Source: an uncultured Collinsella sp. (lineage in GTDB: Bacteria; Actinomycetota; Coriobacteriia; Coriobacteriales; Coriobacteriaceae). Taken from it: a DNA stretch of 26,182 nucleotides. Location: positions 1-26,182 of the forward strand of contig CABVAC010000024.1 in the NCBI GenBank assembly GCA_902496275.1, in the 5' to 3' direction. The notes under the pieces were generated by a model. The model had not been told where the DNA came from and made no database searches. It worked only from the letters and a program-made list of their open reading frames with translations. The position numbers and the translations under genes are program-made. Of the stretch, positions 15,311 to 23,652 are shown in pieces (the stretch's first letter is position 1; the number at the start of each line of letters is the position of its first letter).

Positions 15311-16414
15311 CTAGCTGCGTTTTCGGACCAGGGCGATATAGAAGCCCTCAAAGTCGCGACTGGGCGGAATGGTCAGCGTGCCGGGCATGCCGTTGGCAAT
15401 GGCCGAGATGTGGCCCGCGGCAATGGCCTCGGTAAGGGCGTTGCACTCGATATGCGGCTTGTCGCCGGCATCCTGGGCGCGACGCGCTTCGCTTTCGCTC
15501 GGCGTGCCGTCGAGGGGGATGAGCTCGCAGTCCATGTGCTTGTCGAAGGCCTCTTGCAGGGCATCCTCGTTTTCCTGCGGCAAGATCGAACACGTCGAAT
15601 AGACGAGCGTGCCGCCCGGTTTGAGGGCCCCCATGGCGCGGTCCAGAAGCGCGCGCTGCGAGCGGGCGCACTTGACGAGCAGTTGCTCGGTGAGGCCGCG
15701 CAGGCTCTTTTCGTTGCCGCTGATGACGGTGCCCGTGCCGGTGCAGGGGGCGTCGAGCAGGATACGGTCAAAGCGGAAGAACTCGTCAAGCTCGCGTGCG
15801 TCAATGCGCATGACGGGCACGTTTTTGGCGCCCTGGCGGCCCAAGTTGGCCTCGAGCTTTTCGGCACGGGGAATGCTCATCTCGCAGGCGGTGAGGTGCG
15901 CCTGTCCCTGGGTGAGGGCGGCGATCTGCGTCGTCTTGCCGCCGGGGGCCGCGCACATGTCCAGGATGTCCTCGTCGGCCTGAGCGCCCAACACCAAAGG
16001 CGGCATCATGGACGACAGGCTCTGCAGATAGATTTTGCCGTCGCGGTAGATGTCGAGATCCCACAGATCGGAAACCTGGGCCTCGGGCAGGATGAAGGCA
16101 TCCTGATACCATGCGACGGGGCGGTGGGCGATCCCGGCGGCGTCGAGTGCCGCGGCGATGTCCTCGGCGGTCGCCTTGAGCGTGTTGGCGCGCAGCGTGA
16201 CCGGGCGCGTGGCTGCGGCGCCAAAGCCTTCGATCATGAGCTCGGCATCGGTGGGGGCATAGGCGCCGGCGACCGTGTCGACCATAAAGCGCGGCAGGTC
16301 GGCGGCGCAGGGAAGGGCGGCAAGCTGGTCGGATAGCTCTGTAGCGGCAAACTGCCTGAGCTTGAGCTCGGGCTTAACCTGCTTTTTCTGCTTACGACGA
16401 CGCGGCTTGGACAT
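15311..16414 (-). CDS. RsmB/RsmF-type RNA (cytosine-5-)methyltransferase
   Basis: This 367-aa NOL1/NOP2/Sun-family enzyme methylates a cytosine (C5) in rRNA, or possibly tRNA, using S-adenosylmethionine. A basic start (MSKPRRRKQKK) precedes an N-terminal region of about 150 residues. The Rossmann core carries DMCAAPGGKTTQ (SAM motif I), DAPCTGTGT (motif IV) and YSTCSI (motif VI, whose Cys is the expected nucleophile). There is no NusB-like domain as in true RsmB, and the length is closer to shortened RsmF-like members, so the exact target is open. ATG 16414 is preceded by GGAAGGAAAG. It lies 59 nt downstream of the MetRS-type gene on the same strand and may be co-transcribed. Confidence 0.88.
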   Translation of the reverse strand: MSKPRRRKQKKQVKPELKLRQFAATELSDQLAALPCAADLPRFMVDTVAGAYAPTDAELMIEGFGAAATRPVTLRANTLKATAEDIAAALDAAGIAHRPVAWYQDAFILPEAQVSDLWDLDIYRDGKIYLQSLSSMMPPLVLGAQADEDILDMCAAPGGKTTQIAALTQGQAHLTACEMSIPRAEKLEANLGRQGAKNVPVMRIDARELDEFFRFDRILLDAPCTGTGTVISGNEKSLRGLTEQLLVKCARSQRALLDRAMGALKPGGTLVYSTCSILPQENEDALQEAFDKHMDCELIPLDGTPSESEARRAQDAGDKPHIECNALTEAIAAGHISAIANGMPGTLTIPPSRDFEGFYIALVRKRS

Positions 16415-16473
16415 CCGTCTTTCCTTCCCGTCCCAATTTGACTACTGTCCGGGCACGCTGCTGCTGGCGTGCT

Positions 16474-18624
16474 TTAGTACTGGCTCTCGTGCTTGCTAAA
16501 GAAGTCGAAGCGCGGGGGCAGCGGCTTCACGCGGTGCTCGCCGGGCTTCTCACCCAGGCTCTCCACAAACTCGTCCGTGGAGGCAAAGATGTTGTCCCAG
16601 CTAAAGAAGGCGACCGGATCGACGTCGAAGTACTCGCAGATGAGTTCGCAGCCGGCCGGGACGATACCGTGCATCAGGACGGTCGCCACGCGCAGCTCGG
16701 TAAAGGCGTCGACCAGAGCTTGCTTCATGGCGGTGTTGGCCGGCTCACCCTCGAGCTTGTTGGCGGCCTTGGAGGCATCGCTCCAGCGCTTGTTGGCGGC
16801 GCGCAGGTAGTCGTCGCACACGGCGAGCGCGCGGTGCGTCTCGAACTTGTACATGGCCTGCTCAAAGGCAAGGGCGGCCTGCTCGGCAGCCTCGACCACG
16901 GCGGCGGAGGCGGCACCGGCGGGAATGCAGCCGTTGCGATAGGGGCTCTCGTCGCCCTCCTTGACGGCGACGCCGTAGAAGCAGCTGCGGGCCAGGCGGT
17001 TGAACACGCCAGTCAGCAGCGCGCTCTCCTTAAGGGCCGGGTCGATAACGCGCTTGTCGTCACAGGCGCGCACCTCGTTGCCGTCCTTGTCCTTGCCGGT
17101 CACGCGGGTGTCATATGCCTTGGGGCTAAAGCTCACCGGCTTCTCGGATAGGCCGAGCGACAGCCAATGCGCGCGCATCTGCTCGCAGGTGTAGTGGTTG
17201 AGCAGGTCGTCTGCCGGCGGGGGAGGCGTCTGCGAGGACGAGCTGGCCTTTTTGCCCATGTAGAGCAGGTGATAGCAGGCGCTGACGGTGCTCTGCGTAA
17301 GGTCCCAACCCAGGGCCTCCCACATGGCGGTCTGCGCGATGCAGTAGAAGTAGATGTTGTCCTGACCGATGAACTGGTAGATCTGTGCATCGTCCGAGCA
17401 CCACCAGTCGCGCCAGTCGAGTGAGCTGTGCTGATAGGTGGGCGCGGGGACCTGCGTGGAATCGGCGGCGGGCTCGCCCATGAGGGCGGCATCCTGGGCG
17501 GCGACGCCCTCAGTTACGCCGGCGGCCTTGGCATCGCGTGCGAGCACGGTGCGGGTGTAGCTGATGGGCGCCCACAGGCTCTCGGGCCAGCACCAGCAGG
17601 TGACGTCGTTCACGCCGTCGACCTCGGGCACCGGAACGCCCCAGTCGATGTTGCCGGTGATGCGGAAGGGCACGAGCGCCTTGCCACTGCGGAAGCGCAC
17701 GCCGCCGTTGGCGAGCACCGCGTGGGCGTCGTCGCGCTCCTTCCAGCTGGGGAAGGTGACGGTAAAGCTGCTCTTGTTGCCCTCGGGCTCCAGCACGGTG
17801 TGCTCGGGCAGCTGGTCCTCGACGGCGTCGAAAGCCTCGCGGAACTTGTTCTGGATGTAGAGCTGTGCCGGCAGCAGCCACTCCTCCATGGTCTTGGAGA
17901 CCACGGAGCGAACCTGCGGGTTCTGGGCGAGCTTGGCGGTGTAGGTCTTCATAAAGTCGAGGTAGGCCGGCAGGTCAAAGTAGAGGTTGTCGACCGGGCG
18001 CAGCTCGGGCACCTCTCCGGTGAGCTGGCTCTTGGGCGCGATGAGCTCCTCGGGCTCAAACTGGTGACCCAGGTCGCACTCGTCGGCGTACGCCTTCTCG
18101 GACTTGCAGCCCTGGATGGGGCAGCGCCCGATCACCTGGCGGCCGTTGAGGAACGTGCCGGCCTTGGCATCGTAGAACTGCAGCGTGGAGCGCTTGGAGA
18201 TGGTGCCCTGCTCGTGCAGGCGCTCGATAATCTCGGCGGTAACTTCGTTGTGAATCTGCGCAGCCGGCTCAAGGCCCGAGCCGCCGTAGATATCGCAGCT
18301 GATGTTGTAGTTGTTGAGGGTCGCGGCCTGGCGGGAGTGATTGGACTCGACATACTCGCCGATGGACTTGTCGTAGCCCTCGTTCTCCTTGAGCTTGCGG
18401 TAGCTCTCCATGATGGGCGAGCCGTAGCAGTCGGTGCCCGAGGTGAAGATGACGTTCTCGCGGCCCAGACGGTCGCGCAGGAAGCGGGCGAAGAAGTCGG
18501 CCGGGACAAAGACGCCACCAACGTGGCCAAAGTGCAGGCCCTTGTTGCCGTAGGGCTCGCCGGCGGTAACGATGGCGCGGCGCGGCCAGCTGGGACGGTC
18601 GTTCATGGAGTATTTGGATGCCAT
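16474..18624 (-). CDS. metG: Methionyl-tRNA synthetase-type class I tRNA ligase, unusual KMSKS loop
   Basis: This is a 716-aa MetRS-like enzyme that charges tRNA-Met in the cytoplasm. The HIGH motif appears as HFGH (31-34) after AGEPYGNKGL. A zinc-knuckle insert has C168, C173, C183 and H187 (GRCPIQGCKSEKAYADEC). The catalytic domain continues with NIDWGVPVPEVDG and IYQFIGQDNIYFY. At the KMSKS position the sequence is GKKASSSSQTPPPP (from 457), so Ser stands where the second Lys is expected. A helical anticodon-binding domain follows (about 515-690). There is no C-terminal tRNA-binding (EMAP) domain. ATG 18624 follows AAGGAG; the longer frame to 18717 is not needed. It may be the sole MetRS or a divergent paralogue, and the window cannot tell. 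Confidence 0.85.
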   Translation of the reverse strand: MASKYSMNDRPSWPRRAIVTAGEPYGNKGLHFGHVGGVFVPADFFARFLRDRLGRENVIFTSGTDCYGSPIMESYRKLKENEGYDKSIGEYVESNHSRQAATLNNYNISCDIYGGSGLEPAAQIHNEVTAEIIERLHEQGTISKRSTLQFYDAKAGTFLNGRQVIGRCPIQGCKSEKAYADECDLGHQFEPEELIAPKSQLTGEVPELRPVDNLYFDLPAYLDFMKTYTAKLAQNPQVRSVVSKTMEEWLLPAQLYIQNKFREAFDAVEDQLPEHTVLEPEGNKSSFTVTFPSWKERDDAHAVLANGGVRFRSGKALVPFRITGNIDWGVPVPEVDGVNDVTCWCWPESLWAPISYTRTVLARDAKAAGVTEGVAAQDAALMGEPAADSTQVPAPTYQHSSLDWRDWWCSDDAQIYQFIGQDNIYFYCIAQTAMWEALGWDLTQSTVSACYHLLYMGKKASSSSQTPPPPADDLLNHYTCEQMRAHWLSLGLSEKPVSFSPKAYDTRVTGKDKDGNEVRACDDKRVIDPALKESALLTGVFNRLARSCFYGVAVKEGDESPYRNGCIPAGAASAAVVEAAEQAALAFEQAMYKFETHRALAVCDDYLRAANKRWSDASKAANKLEGEPANTAMKQALVDAFTELRVATVLMHGIVPAGCELICEYFDVDPVAFFSWDNIFASTDEFVESLGEKPGEHRVKPLPPRFDFFSKHESQY

Positions 18625-18705
18625 GGGACTCCTTCGCATATGGTGAGAGCGCGGCCGGGCGCAAGGCCTGGCGACGCGGTGGTCAATTCGTGCATATCGT
18701 TCGAC

Positions 18706-18716
18706 ATTATCGCACA
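18706..18716 (-). promoter_or_regulatory. -10-like element for the MetRS-type gene
   Basis: On the minus strand this reads TGTGCGATAAT, identical to the 11-mer upstream of the degV pseudogene (ending at 12831). Its recurrence ahead of two unrelated genes suggests an extended -10 box. No matching -35 is obvious. Confidence 0.4.
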
Positions 18717-18756
18717 TGCGGACGGGTACGTGACAGGGGCGCTATCCTAAGATGCT

Positions 18757-19326
18757 ATGAATGAGATTTCCAACATACATGCGTTTGAGGACGAGGATTT
18801 TCTGCACGCCTGCTTTGTGTGGGGGATGGCGGTGCTTGGCGCATTTGCCGTGTGCCTGGTGCCGGTGTTTATGCTGTTGGGCGGGCCTTCGGACTTGGAT
18901 GCGGCTGACGCGTGCGGTTGGACGGCCGTCTTGGGCTGGCTAGTCGGCTTGGCTGCGGCTTCGGCGGCGTCATTTGCCGTGCACGAGCTGGTTCACGGTG
19001 TGTTTTTTAAGCTGCTGGCGCCTGCGGGCGCGCAGGTGACCTTTGGGGCAAATCTCGAAACCTGCATGATTTACGCCTGCGCCGAAGGCGTGGTGTATTC
19101 GCGCATGCGGTACGTGGCGGTTTGCCTGGCGCCGACGGTTGTTGTGACGGCGGCGTTTGCCCTGGGGTTTGCGTTCTCGGGCTATCCGCTGCTGTGCTAC
19201 CTGGCGGCCGGCTTGCATTTGTCGGGTTGTGTGGGCGATTGGTATTACGTGCGGACCATTTTGCGCGATCGCCGCATTGTCGCCTGCGAGGACACGTCCT
19301 TTGGCGTGCGCTTTTTCGCAAGGTAG
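18757..19326 (+). CDS. DUF3267-type putative zinc metalloprotease, membrane
   Basis: This is a 189-aa membrane protein. It has four to five hydrophobic segments and the zincin motif HELVH (76-80) at the end of a membrane helix. Downstream SGCVGDWYYV (156-165) supplies an Asp (D161) that fits the third metal ligand. This is the layout of the DUF3267 family of putative intramembrane or membrane-bound zinc peptidases; the substrate is unknown. No good Shine-Dalgarno precedes ATG 18757, but a TATCCT -10-like box ends 8 nt before it, so the mRNA could be leaderless. It diverges from the MetRS-type gene and precedes queH by 61 nt. Confidence 0.75.
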   Translation: MNEISNIHAFEDEDFLHACFVWGMAVLGAFAVCLVPVFMLLGGPSDLDAADACGWTAVLGWLVGLAAASAASFAVHELVHGVFFKLLAPAGAQVTFGANLETCMIYACAEGVVYSRMRYVAVCLAPTVVVTAAFALGFAFSGYPLLCYLAAGLHLSGCVGDWYYVRTILRDRRIVACEDTSFGVRFFAR

Positions 19327-19387
19327 TCTTTTGGGATGATTTTTCTGGGACGGGGATTAAAAAATCATTGCGGGGGAGGAGATGTTG

Positions 19388-19963
19388 ATGAAGCCGTTGT
19401 TGTTGCACGCCTGCTGCGCGCCGTGCTCGCTTGAGCCAGTCCGCCTGCTGCGCGAGGAGGGGTTTGAACCCACAATTTGCTGGACCAATCCCAATATTCA
19501 GCCGCACGATGAATGGCAGCGCCGCTTGGACGAGCTGCGCCGGTGGTGTGCCGATGGCGACATCGAGCTTATCGAGGCGGGGGAGGACCGCGAGCGCTGG
19601 GAGGTCGGCGTGGCCCCGCTGGGCGCCGATCGACCCCGTCGCTGTCGCGCGTGCTATGCCCTGCGTCTGGCCGAGGCATGCCGTGTGGCTCAGGAGCGTG
19701 GGTTTGAGTTTGTGGGCACGACGCTCGCCGTCTCGCCGTATCAGTTGTTCGAAACCTGCAATGATGTGTTGGAGCGTCTGGCTGCCGCTCGCGGTCTCAC
19801 TCCGGTGATTCGCGATTTTCGCCCGTATTACCCCGAGGCCACGCGTCGTTCGCGCGAGCTGGGCATGTATCGGCAGAATTATTGCGGCTGCCGATTCTCG
19901 GCCGTCGAGGCGGCCATGGACCGCGCCCGCATCCGCGACGAGCGCAAAGCGTCCAAAAAGTAG
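19388..19963 (+). CDS. queH: Epoxyqueuosine reductase QueH
   Basis: This 191-aa QueH (DUF208) enzyme reduces epoxyqueuosine to queuosine in tRNA, the last step of the pathway. It is the cobalamin-independent alternative to QueG. The Cys clusters that hold its iron-sulfur and iron sites are present: HACCAPCS (C9, C10, C13), CRACY (C86, C89) and YCGC (C166, C168). ATG 19388 lies 8 nt after GGAGG; the upstream ATG 19382 is only 2 nt away from it, so 19388 is preferred. queA follows 64 nt downstream on the same strand, so the product of QueA feeds this enzyme directly. Confidence 0.93.
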   Translation: MKPLLLHACCAPCSLEPVRLLREEGFEPTICWTNPNIQPHDEWQRRLDELRRWCADGDIELIEAGEDRERWEVGVAPLGADRPRRCRACYALRLAEACRVAQERGFEFVGTTLAVSPYQLFETCNDVLERLAAARGLTPVIRDFRPYYPEATRRSRELGMYRQNYCGCRFSAVEAAMDRARIRDERKASKK

Positions 19964-20027
19964 TTCTTTTGAGCTGGCAGCCTGCTAGGATGTAGAGCGG
20001 ACTTTAGCTATATAAGGAGTATCCGAC

Positions 20028-21245
20028 GTGTCTATGCGTACCGATGATTTTGACTACAACCTTCCCGAGGAACTGATCGCCCAGGCTCCTGCCGAGCCGC
20101 GCGACTCCTGCCGCCTGCTGGTGGTGGATCGCAAGGGCTCCCAGGCGGGAACGCCGCTGGAGCACGGCGGTACCGTTGAGCACCGCATCTTCCGCGACAT
20201 CATCGACTATATCGAGCCGGGCGACGTGCTCGTCATCAACCAGACGCGCGTGATGCCGGCCCGTCTGATCGGTCGCAAGACGGGCTCGGGCGGCGTGGTC
20301 GAGACGCTGCTGCTCAAGCGCCGCGAGGATGTTGACCCGCTGGGTCACGTTTGGGAGTGCCTGGTCAAGCCGGGCAAGCGTCTGAAGCCCGGTGCCCAAA
20401 TTGAGTATCGCGCCGGTGGCGCCCATGCGCCCGAGGGGGCTCCCGTGGTGCTGACGGCCGAGGTCGTCGACTTTGTCACCGATAGCCGCGGCGGCCGACT
20501 GGTGCGTTTTGAGCCGGCCGGCTGCAATGCCGCCGGCGACCCGCGCACGCTCGATGAGGCCATACACGCTGCCGGCCACGTGCCGCTGCCGCCCTACATT
20601 ACCGATTACGAGGGCGATCCCGAGAAGTACCAGACCGTCTACGCCATGAAGGAGGAGCACTCGGCTGCCGCTCCCACGGCGGGTCTGCACTTTACGCCCG
20701 AGCTCATGGCCGCTATCGAGGCCAAGGGTGCGAAGTTTGCCGCCGTCGAGCTCGAGGTGGGTATCGATACCTTCCGTCTGGTGGAGGAGGATGACCCCAC
20801 GCAGCACGTCATGCACACCGAGCGCTACCACGTATCGCAGGAGGTGGTCGACGCCGTGCATAAGGCGAAGGCCGAGGGGCACCGCGTGATCGCCGTCGGC
20901 ACCACCGCAGTGCGCTCGCTCGAGAGCGCCTTTGACGCGGACGCTCCGGTGTCCGATCCGGCCGTGACGGCGCGCTATTTTGAAGGCCGCGAGGACGGCG
21001 CCGACACGCTCGGCCGCGGCGACATCGTGGTGCGCGAGAACGCCACGACGCAGCTCTACCTCATGCCCGGCTCGACCTATCACGTGGTCGATGCGCTGAT
21101 CACGAACTTCCACGTGCCGCGCTCCACGCTCATGATGCTCGTGAGCGCACTTGCTACCCGCGACCAGATTATGGATGCCTACGCCGCCGCTATCGAAGAA
21201 CGTTATCGCTTCTTCAGCTTTGGCGATGCCATGCTCATTTGTTAG
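20028..21245 (+). CDS. queA: S-adenosylmethionine:tRNA ribosyltransferase-isomerase
   Basis: This is a 405-aa QueA. It transfers and rearranges the ribose of S-adenosylmethionine onto preQ1 in tRNA to give epoxyqueuosine. Family segments are clear: DDFDYNLPEELIAQAPAEPR near the N-terminus, VLVINQTRVMPARLIG, PLPPYI, SAAAPTAGLHFT, VELEVGIDTFRLV, VGTTAVRSLES, and NFHVPRSTLMMLVSALA near the end. It is longer than E. coli QueA (356 aa), with extra residues around 125-140 and 305-330. GTG 20028 is chosen because AAGGAG ends 8 nt before it; ATG 20034 would be 14 nt away. The stop codon overlaps the first base pairs of structured element A. Confidence 0.96.
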   Translation: MSMRTDDFDYNLPEELIAQAPAEPRDSCRLLVVDRKGSQAGTPLEHGGTVEHRIFRDIIDYIEPGDVLVINQTRVMPARLIGRKTGSGGVVETLLLKRREDVDPLGHVWECLVKPGKRLKPGAQIEYRAGGAHAPEGAPVVLTAEVVDFVTDSRGGRLVRFEPAGCNAAGDPRTLDEAIHAAGHVPLPPYITDYEGDPEKYQTVYAMKEEHSAAAPTAGLHFTPELMAAIEAKGAKFAAVELEVGIDTFRLVEEDDPTQHVMHTERYHVSQEVVDAVHKAKAEGHRVIAVGTTAVRSLESAFDADAPVSDPAVTARYFEGREDGADTLGRGDIVVRENATTQLYLMPGSTYHVVDALITNFHVPRSTLMMLVSALATRDQIMDAYAAAIEERYRFFSFGDAMLIC

Positions 21246-21383
21246 TTACGCGGTTCTACGAACCGCGTAACTGCTCCACGCTGCAAACCCGCCAGAGCGG
21301 CAATCTGCCTTTCAACTTCGGCGGCATGACCAGAAGGTCAATGCCGCCTCGTTTCAAGGCACCTTGCTCGCTCTGACGGGTTT
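21244..21383 (+). other. Structured element A: 140-nt conserved fold after queA
   Basis: It has three helices. P1 is a perfect 13-bp hairpin (21244-21256 / 21260-21272, loop TAC) overlapping the queA stop. P2 is long-range (21285-21299 / 21369-21383, 14 of 15 pairs). Inside P2 lies P3 (GGCGGCAT/ATGCCGCC, 21320-21348) capped by GACCAGAAGGTCA. Unpaired blocks ACGCTGC, CAATCTG, TTCAACTTC, CGTTTCA and CACCTTG match element B at identical spacing. TTTT overlaps the 3' end of P2 (21381-21384), so it may also terminate queA transcription. I do not recognise the family. The strand of function is assumed. Confidence 0.8.
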
Positions 21384-21428
21384 TCGCTGTCGGTGCCATA
21401 ACATCGGCGTTTGCGTCTCTAACGAAAA

Positions 21429-21486
21429 GTAGTCATTGGGGACGTTCTTGTTCGACTAGTCGTTTAAGAACGTCCCCAATGACTAC
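21429..21486. repeat. Perfect 21-bp-arm palindrome (REP/MITE-like)
   Basis: The arms 21429-21449 and 21466-21486 are perfect reverse complements around a 16-nt loop. Each arm starts, on its own strand, with GTAG followed by TCATTGGGGACG. GTAG at a hairpin foot is typical of REP units moved by IS200-like (RAYT) transposases. No such transposase is in the window. Confidence 0.8.
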
Positions 21487-21503
21487 CTTGCATCAATCAA
21501 ATA

Positions 21504-21569
21504 AGTTGCGGTGAGATAGTTCTTGAATTGGCCTTTTTGGGGCTAAACAGGAACTATCTCACCGCAACT
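21504..21569. repeat. Perfect 19-bp-arm palindrome (second repeat unit)
   Basis: AGTTGCGGTGAGATAGTTC (21504-21522) and its exact reverse complement (21551-21569) enclose 28 nt. It is unrelated in sequence to the palindrome just before it. It lies downstream of the convergent coiled-coil gene, and no T-tract adjoins the stem in either direction. Confidence 0.78.
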
Positions 21570-21594
21570 GCGTTGAGCTTTTTTGGAAGCTGGT

Positions 21595-23358
21595 TTACTT
21601 GCTCGCGAACAGCCAGACCAGGATGATCACCAGAATCACGACGACAATGCATACGATGGCGCCGGTGAATTTGATGCGTGAGTCGCGGGTGCGCTCGCGC
21701 ACGTCGTCCTCGGCGGCTTCGAGTTGAGCCACTTCGTGCTCGGTTTCGGCGTGCTCGGCCTTATCGCGGGCCAGGGAGCCCGCGAGCGATTCGGTAATCT
21801 CGGGATGGTCATGCACCTCGGTTGCCTGCTCGATGATCGACTGTGCGTGCGCGACGTCCGCCTGGGCATTGGCAATAGCCTGCTCTTGCTCTCGACGCGC
21901 CTTGTCCTCGGCGGCGATCTTCTCGCGCAGTTCGCGCTGGCGCGTTGCGGCGGCGGCTTTTGCAGTCTGCAGCTCGTCGCGCGCGTCATCGGCCTCGGCC
22001 GTCACGGTCTGATGGGCTCGCTTGGCGTCGGCGATGGGGGCTTGCGCCTGCTCGACGGCGTGCTCGGCGGCCGCGAGCGAGTGCTCAAGATCGGCGGTGA
22101 TGTTCGGGACATCTTCCTCGGCTTTGCGCAGGGCATCGGCCGTGTCGGAGATCTGCATCGAAAGCTCGCTGGTGCGCACCGTGTAATTGGCGGGATTCGC
22201 CGAAGGATTGCGCTGCAGCTCGGCATACTCGTGGCGCAGCGTTTCGAGTTGAGCGCGCGTGGCGTCGACGGTTTGCTGCGCTGCGGCAACGCCGGCGTCG
22301 CGCTCGGCCTGCACCTTGTCGCGGATGCGCTTGGAATCCTCGAGGCGTCGAACGAGGCGGTTACCGGTCTCGCGCGAGCTGGCTTCGCGCGCCTCCACGG
22401 CATCGAGTGCGGCTTTGAGACGCCGCTCGGTGGCATCGTCCTCTTCTTTTATTTGCTCGAGCTGCGCCTTGAGCTCTGTTGCCTTGGCAGCATGGGTGTC
22501 GCGGCCGATTTCTGCTGCCGCGGCGGCCTTTTGCGCCGTTTCGATAGTCTGGCGTTGCTCGGCGACGATTTGGCCGTAGCGGCCTGCGATGTCCTGGCGC
22601 GTCTCGAGCTCTTCGCCTTGATCGGCGATGCGCTGCTCCAACTCTGCCAGGTGATCGCGTGCATCGGCGAGTGCCTTTTTCGCGGCGTTCATCTCGCGCA
22701 TGGCCGAGGCTCCCTGCGCGATAAAGGCGCCCACGGCGTTCGCAGTGTTCGAGACGGTAGTTCCCAGATCGCGGCTCGCGGCGGGGGCGTGCGGGGCGAT
22801 TGGGCGACCGGTGTCGGCAGCGTCCACTTCGGTAGTTTGCGGCGCGGTGATATTGCCGGTGCCGCCCTCGATCACGGAAAAGCCCGCTGCATGCGGGTCG
22901 ACGGCGTCCGCGCCAATGGTGGGGTGCTCAAGCTGCAGGAACGAGGGCAGGGTGCTGCCTTGGTCGGCAACGGGGGTCTCGCCGGGCACGAAGGTCGAGG
23001 CGGCCTCGGCGGCCTCCTCTTCCTCGGCATCAATATCGGCGTCGGCCACGGCGTCTTTCATCGCTTCGACGGCATCCATCATGGAGTCCATGACGGCATC
23101 GAGCTCTTCTTCCGAAGATACCTCGATGGGTCCTTCTGCTTGCGGGGCGGCGTCCTTTTCGGGGGCGTCGTCCTGAGCGGCCGGATCGTCGTTTTGCTCG
23201 CCGGCATCTTCGGCCGCAGGGATTTCCGTCGCAGCGCCGTTATCCAGAGTGGCGTCGTCGACGTCGGTATCATTGCAGATCGCAGCGTCAGTATCTGCGG
23301 CGACGTCTGCTGAATCATCAATATGATTTTGAGTCTGGGGGTCCAGCTCGTCTGTCAT
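21595..23358 (-). CDS. Acidic coiled-coil protein with C-terminal membrane anchor
   Basis: This is a 587-aa protein of unknown function. The first ~150 residues are strongly acidic (many Asp, Glu and Ala). About 150-210 is a mixed linker. Roughly 220-550 is long coiled coil with heptad-like Ala/Leu/Glu/Arg/Gln runs (AKKALADARDHLAELEQRIA). The C-terminus is a single membrane helix (about 567-584, AIVCIVVVILVIILVWLF) followed by only ASK, so it should be tail-anchored with the bulk in the cytoplasm. ATG 23358 is 9 nt from AGGAG; ATG 23364 is only 3 nt from it. The architecture suggests a membrane scaffold, for example in envelope or division processes, which is inference. Confidence 0.75.
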   Translation of the reverse strand: MTDELDPQTQNHIDDSADVAADTDAAICNDTDVDDATLDNGAATEIPAAEDAGEQNDDPAAQDDAPEKDAAPQAEGPIEVSSEEELDAVMDSMMDAVEAMKDAVADADIDAEEEEAAEAASTFVPGETPVADQGSTLPSFLQLEHPTIGADAVDPHAAGFSVIEGGTGNITAPQTTEVDAADTGRPIAPHAPAASRDLGTTVSNTANAVGAFIAQGASAMREMNAAKKALADARDHLAELEQRIADQGEELETRQDIAGRYGQIVAEQRQTIETAQKAAAAAEIGRDTHAAKATELKAQLEQIKEEDDATERRLKAALDAVEAREASSRETGNRLVRRLEDSKRIRDKVQAERDAGVAAAQQTVDATRAQLETLRHEYAELQRNPSANPANYTVRTSELSMQISDTADALRKAEEDVPNITADLEHSLAAAEHAVEQAQAPIADAKRAHQTVTAEADDARDELQTAKAAAATRQRELREKIAAEDKARREQEQAIANAQADVAHAQSIIEQATEVHDHPEITESLAGSLARDKAEHAETEHEVAQLEAAEDDVRERTRDSRIKFTGAIVCIVVVILVIILVWLFASK

Positions 23359-23652
23359 AGGCATGTGCTCCTCATCGTTGTTTGTCACCCTATGATAAAG
23401 TCTCGCGCCGACATCCCGCGTGCCGCAGCAAAGTTTCAAAACGTGTTCGATGGCTCGCGTGGATAACAAAAAATCGGCCTCTTTATTTGGTTTGCGCTTG
23501 ACATTCCCTTCGCCGAAAGACGTTGCGCCGTTCGCCTGCTGCGGTCTTTATTTTTCACTTGAACCCGCTAAAGTTGCATGTCAGCTTTTGGCGCGTGAAG
23601 TTGGATGCGCGCAGTCGGCGGGTGGGCCCGTCGCGATTTGAAAGGACTTCGT
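23359..23652. other. Divergent promoter region of the coiled-coil and SDR genes
   Basis: No gene is visible. TTGACA at about 23500 and TAAAGT at about 23569 are promoter-like hexamers on the plus strand but are not correctly spaced from each other. TATCAT at about 23394 on the minus strand could be a -10 for the coiled-coil gene. No strong hairpin is seen. Confidence 0.35.

Noticed and set aside
17428..18750. Plus-strand 440-aa frame opposite the MetRS-type gene
   Set aside because: Composition shadow (Gly/Val/Ala/Asp-rich), while the minus strand has all MetRS motifs.
21244..21272. Simple rho-independent terminator for queA
   Set aside because: The 13-bp stem is followed by GCTCC, not Us, and it is part of a larger conserved fold shared with element B.
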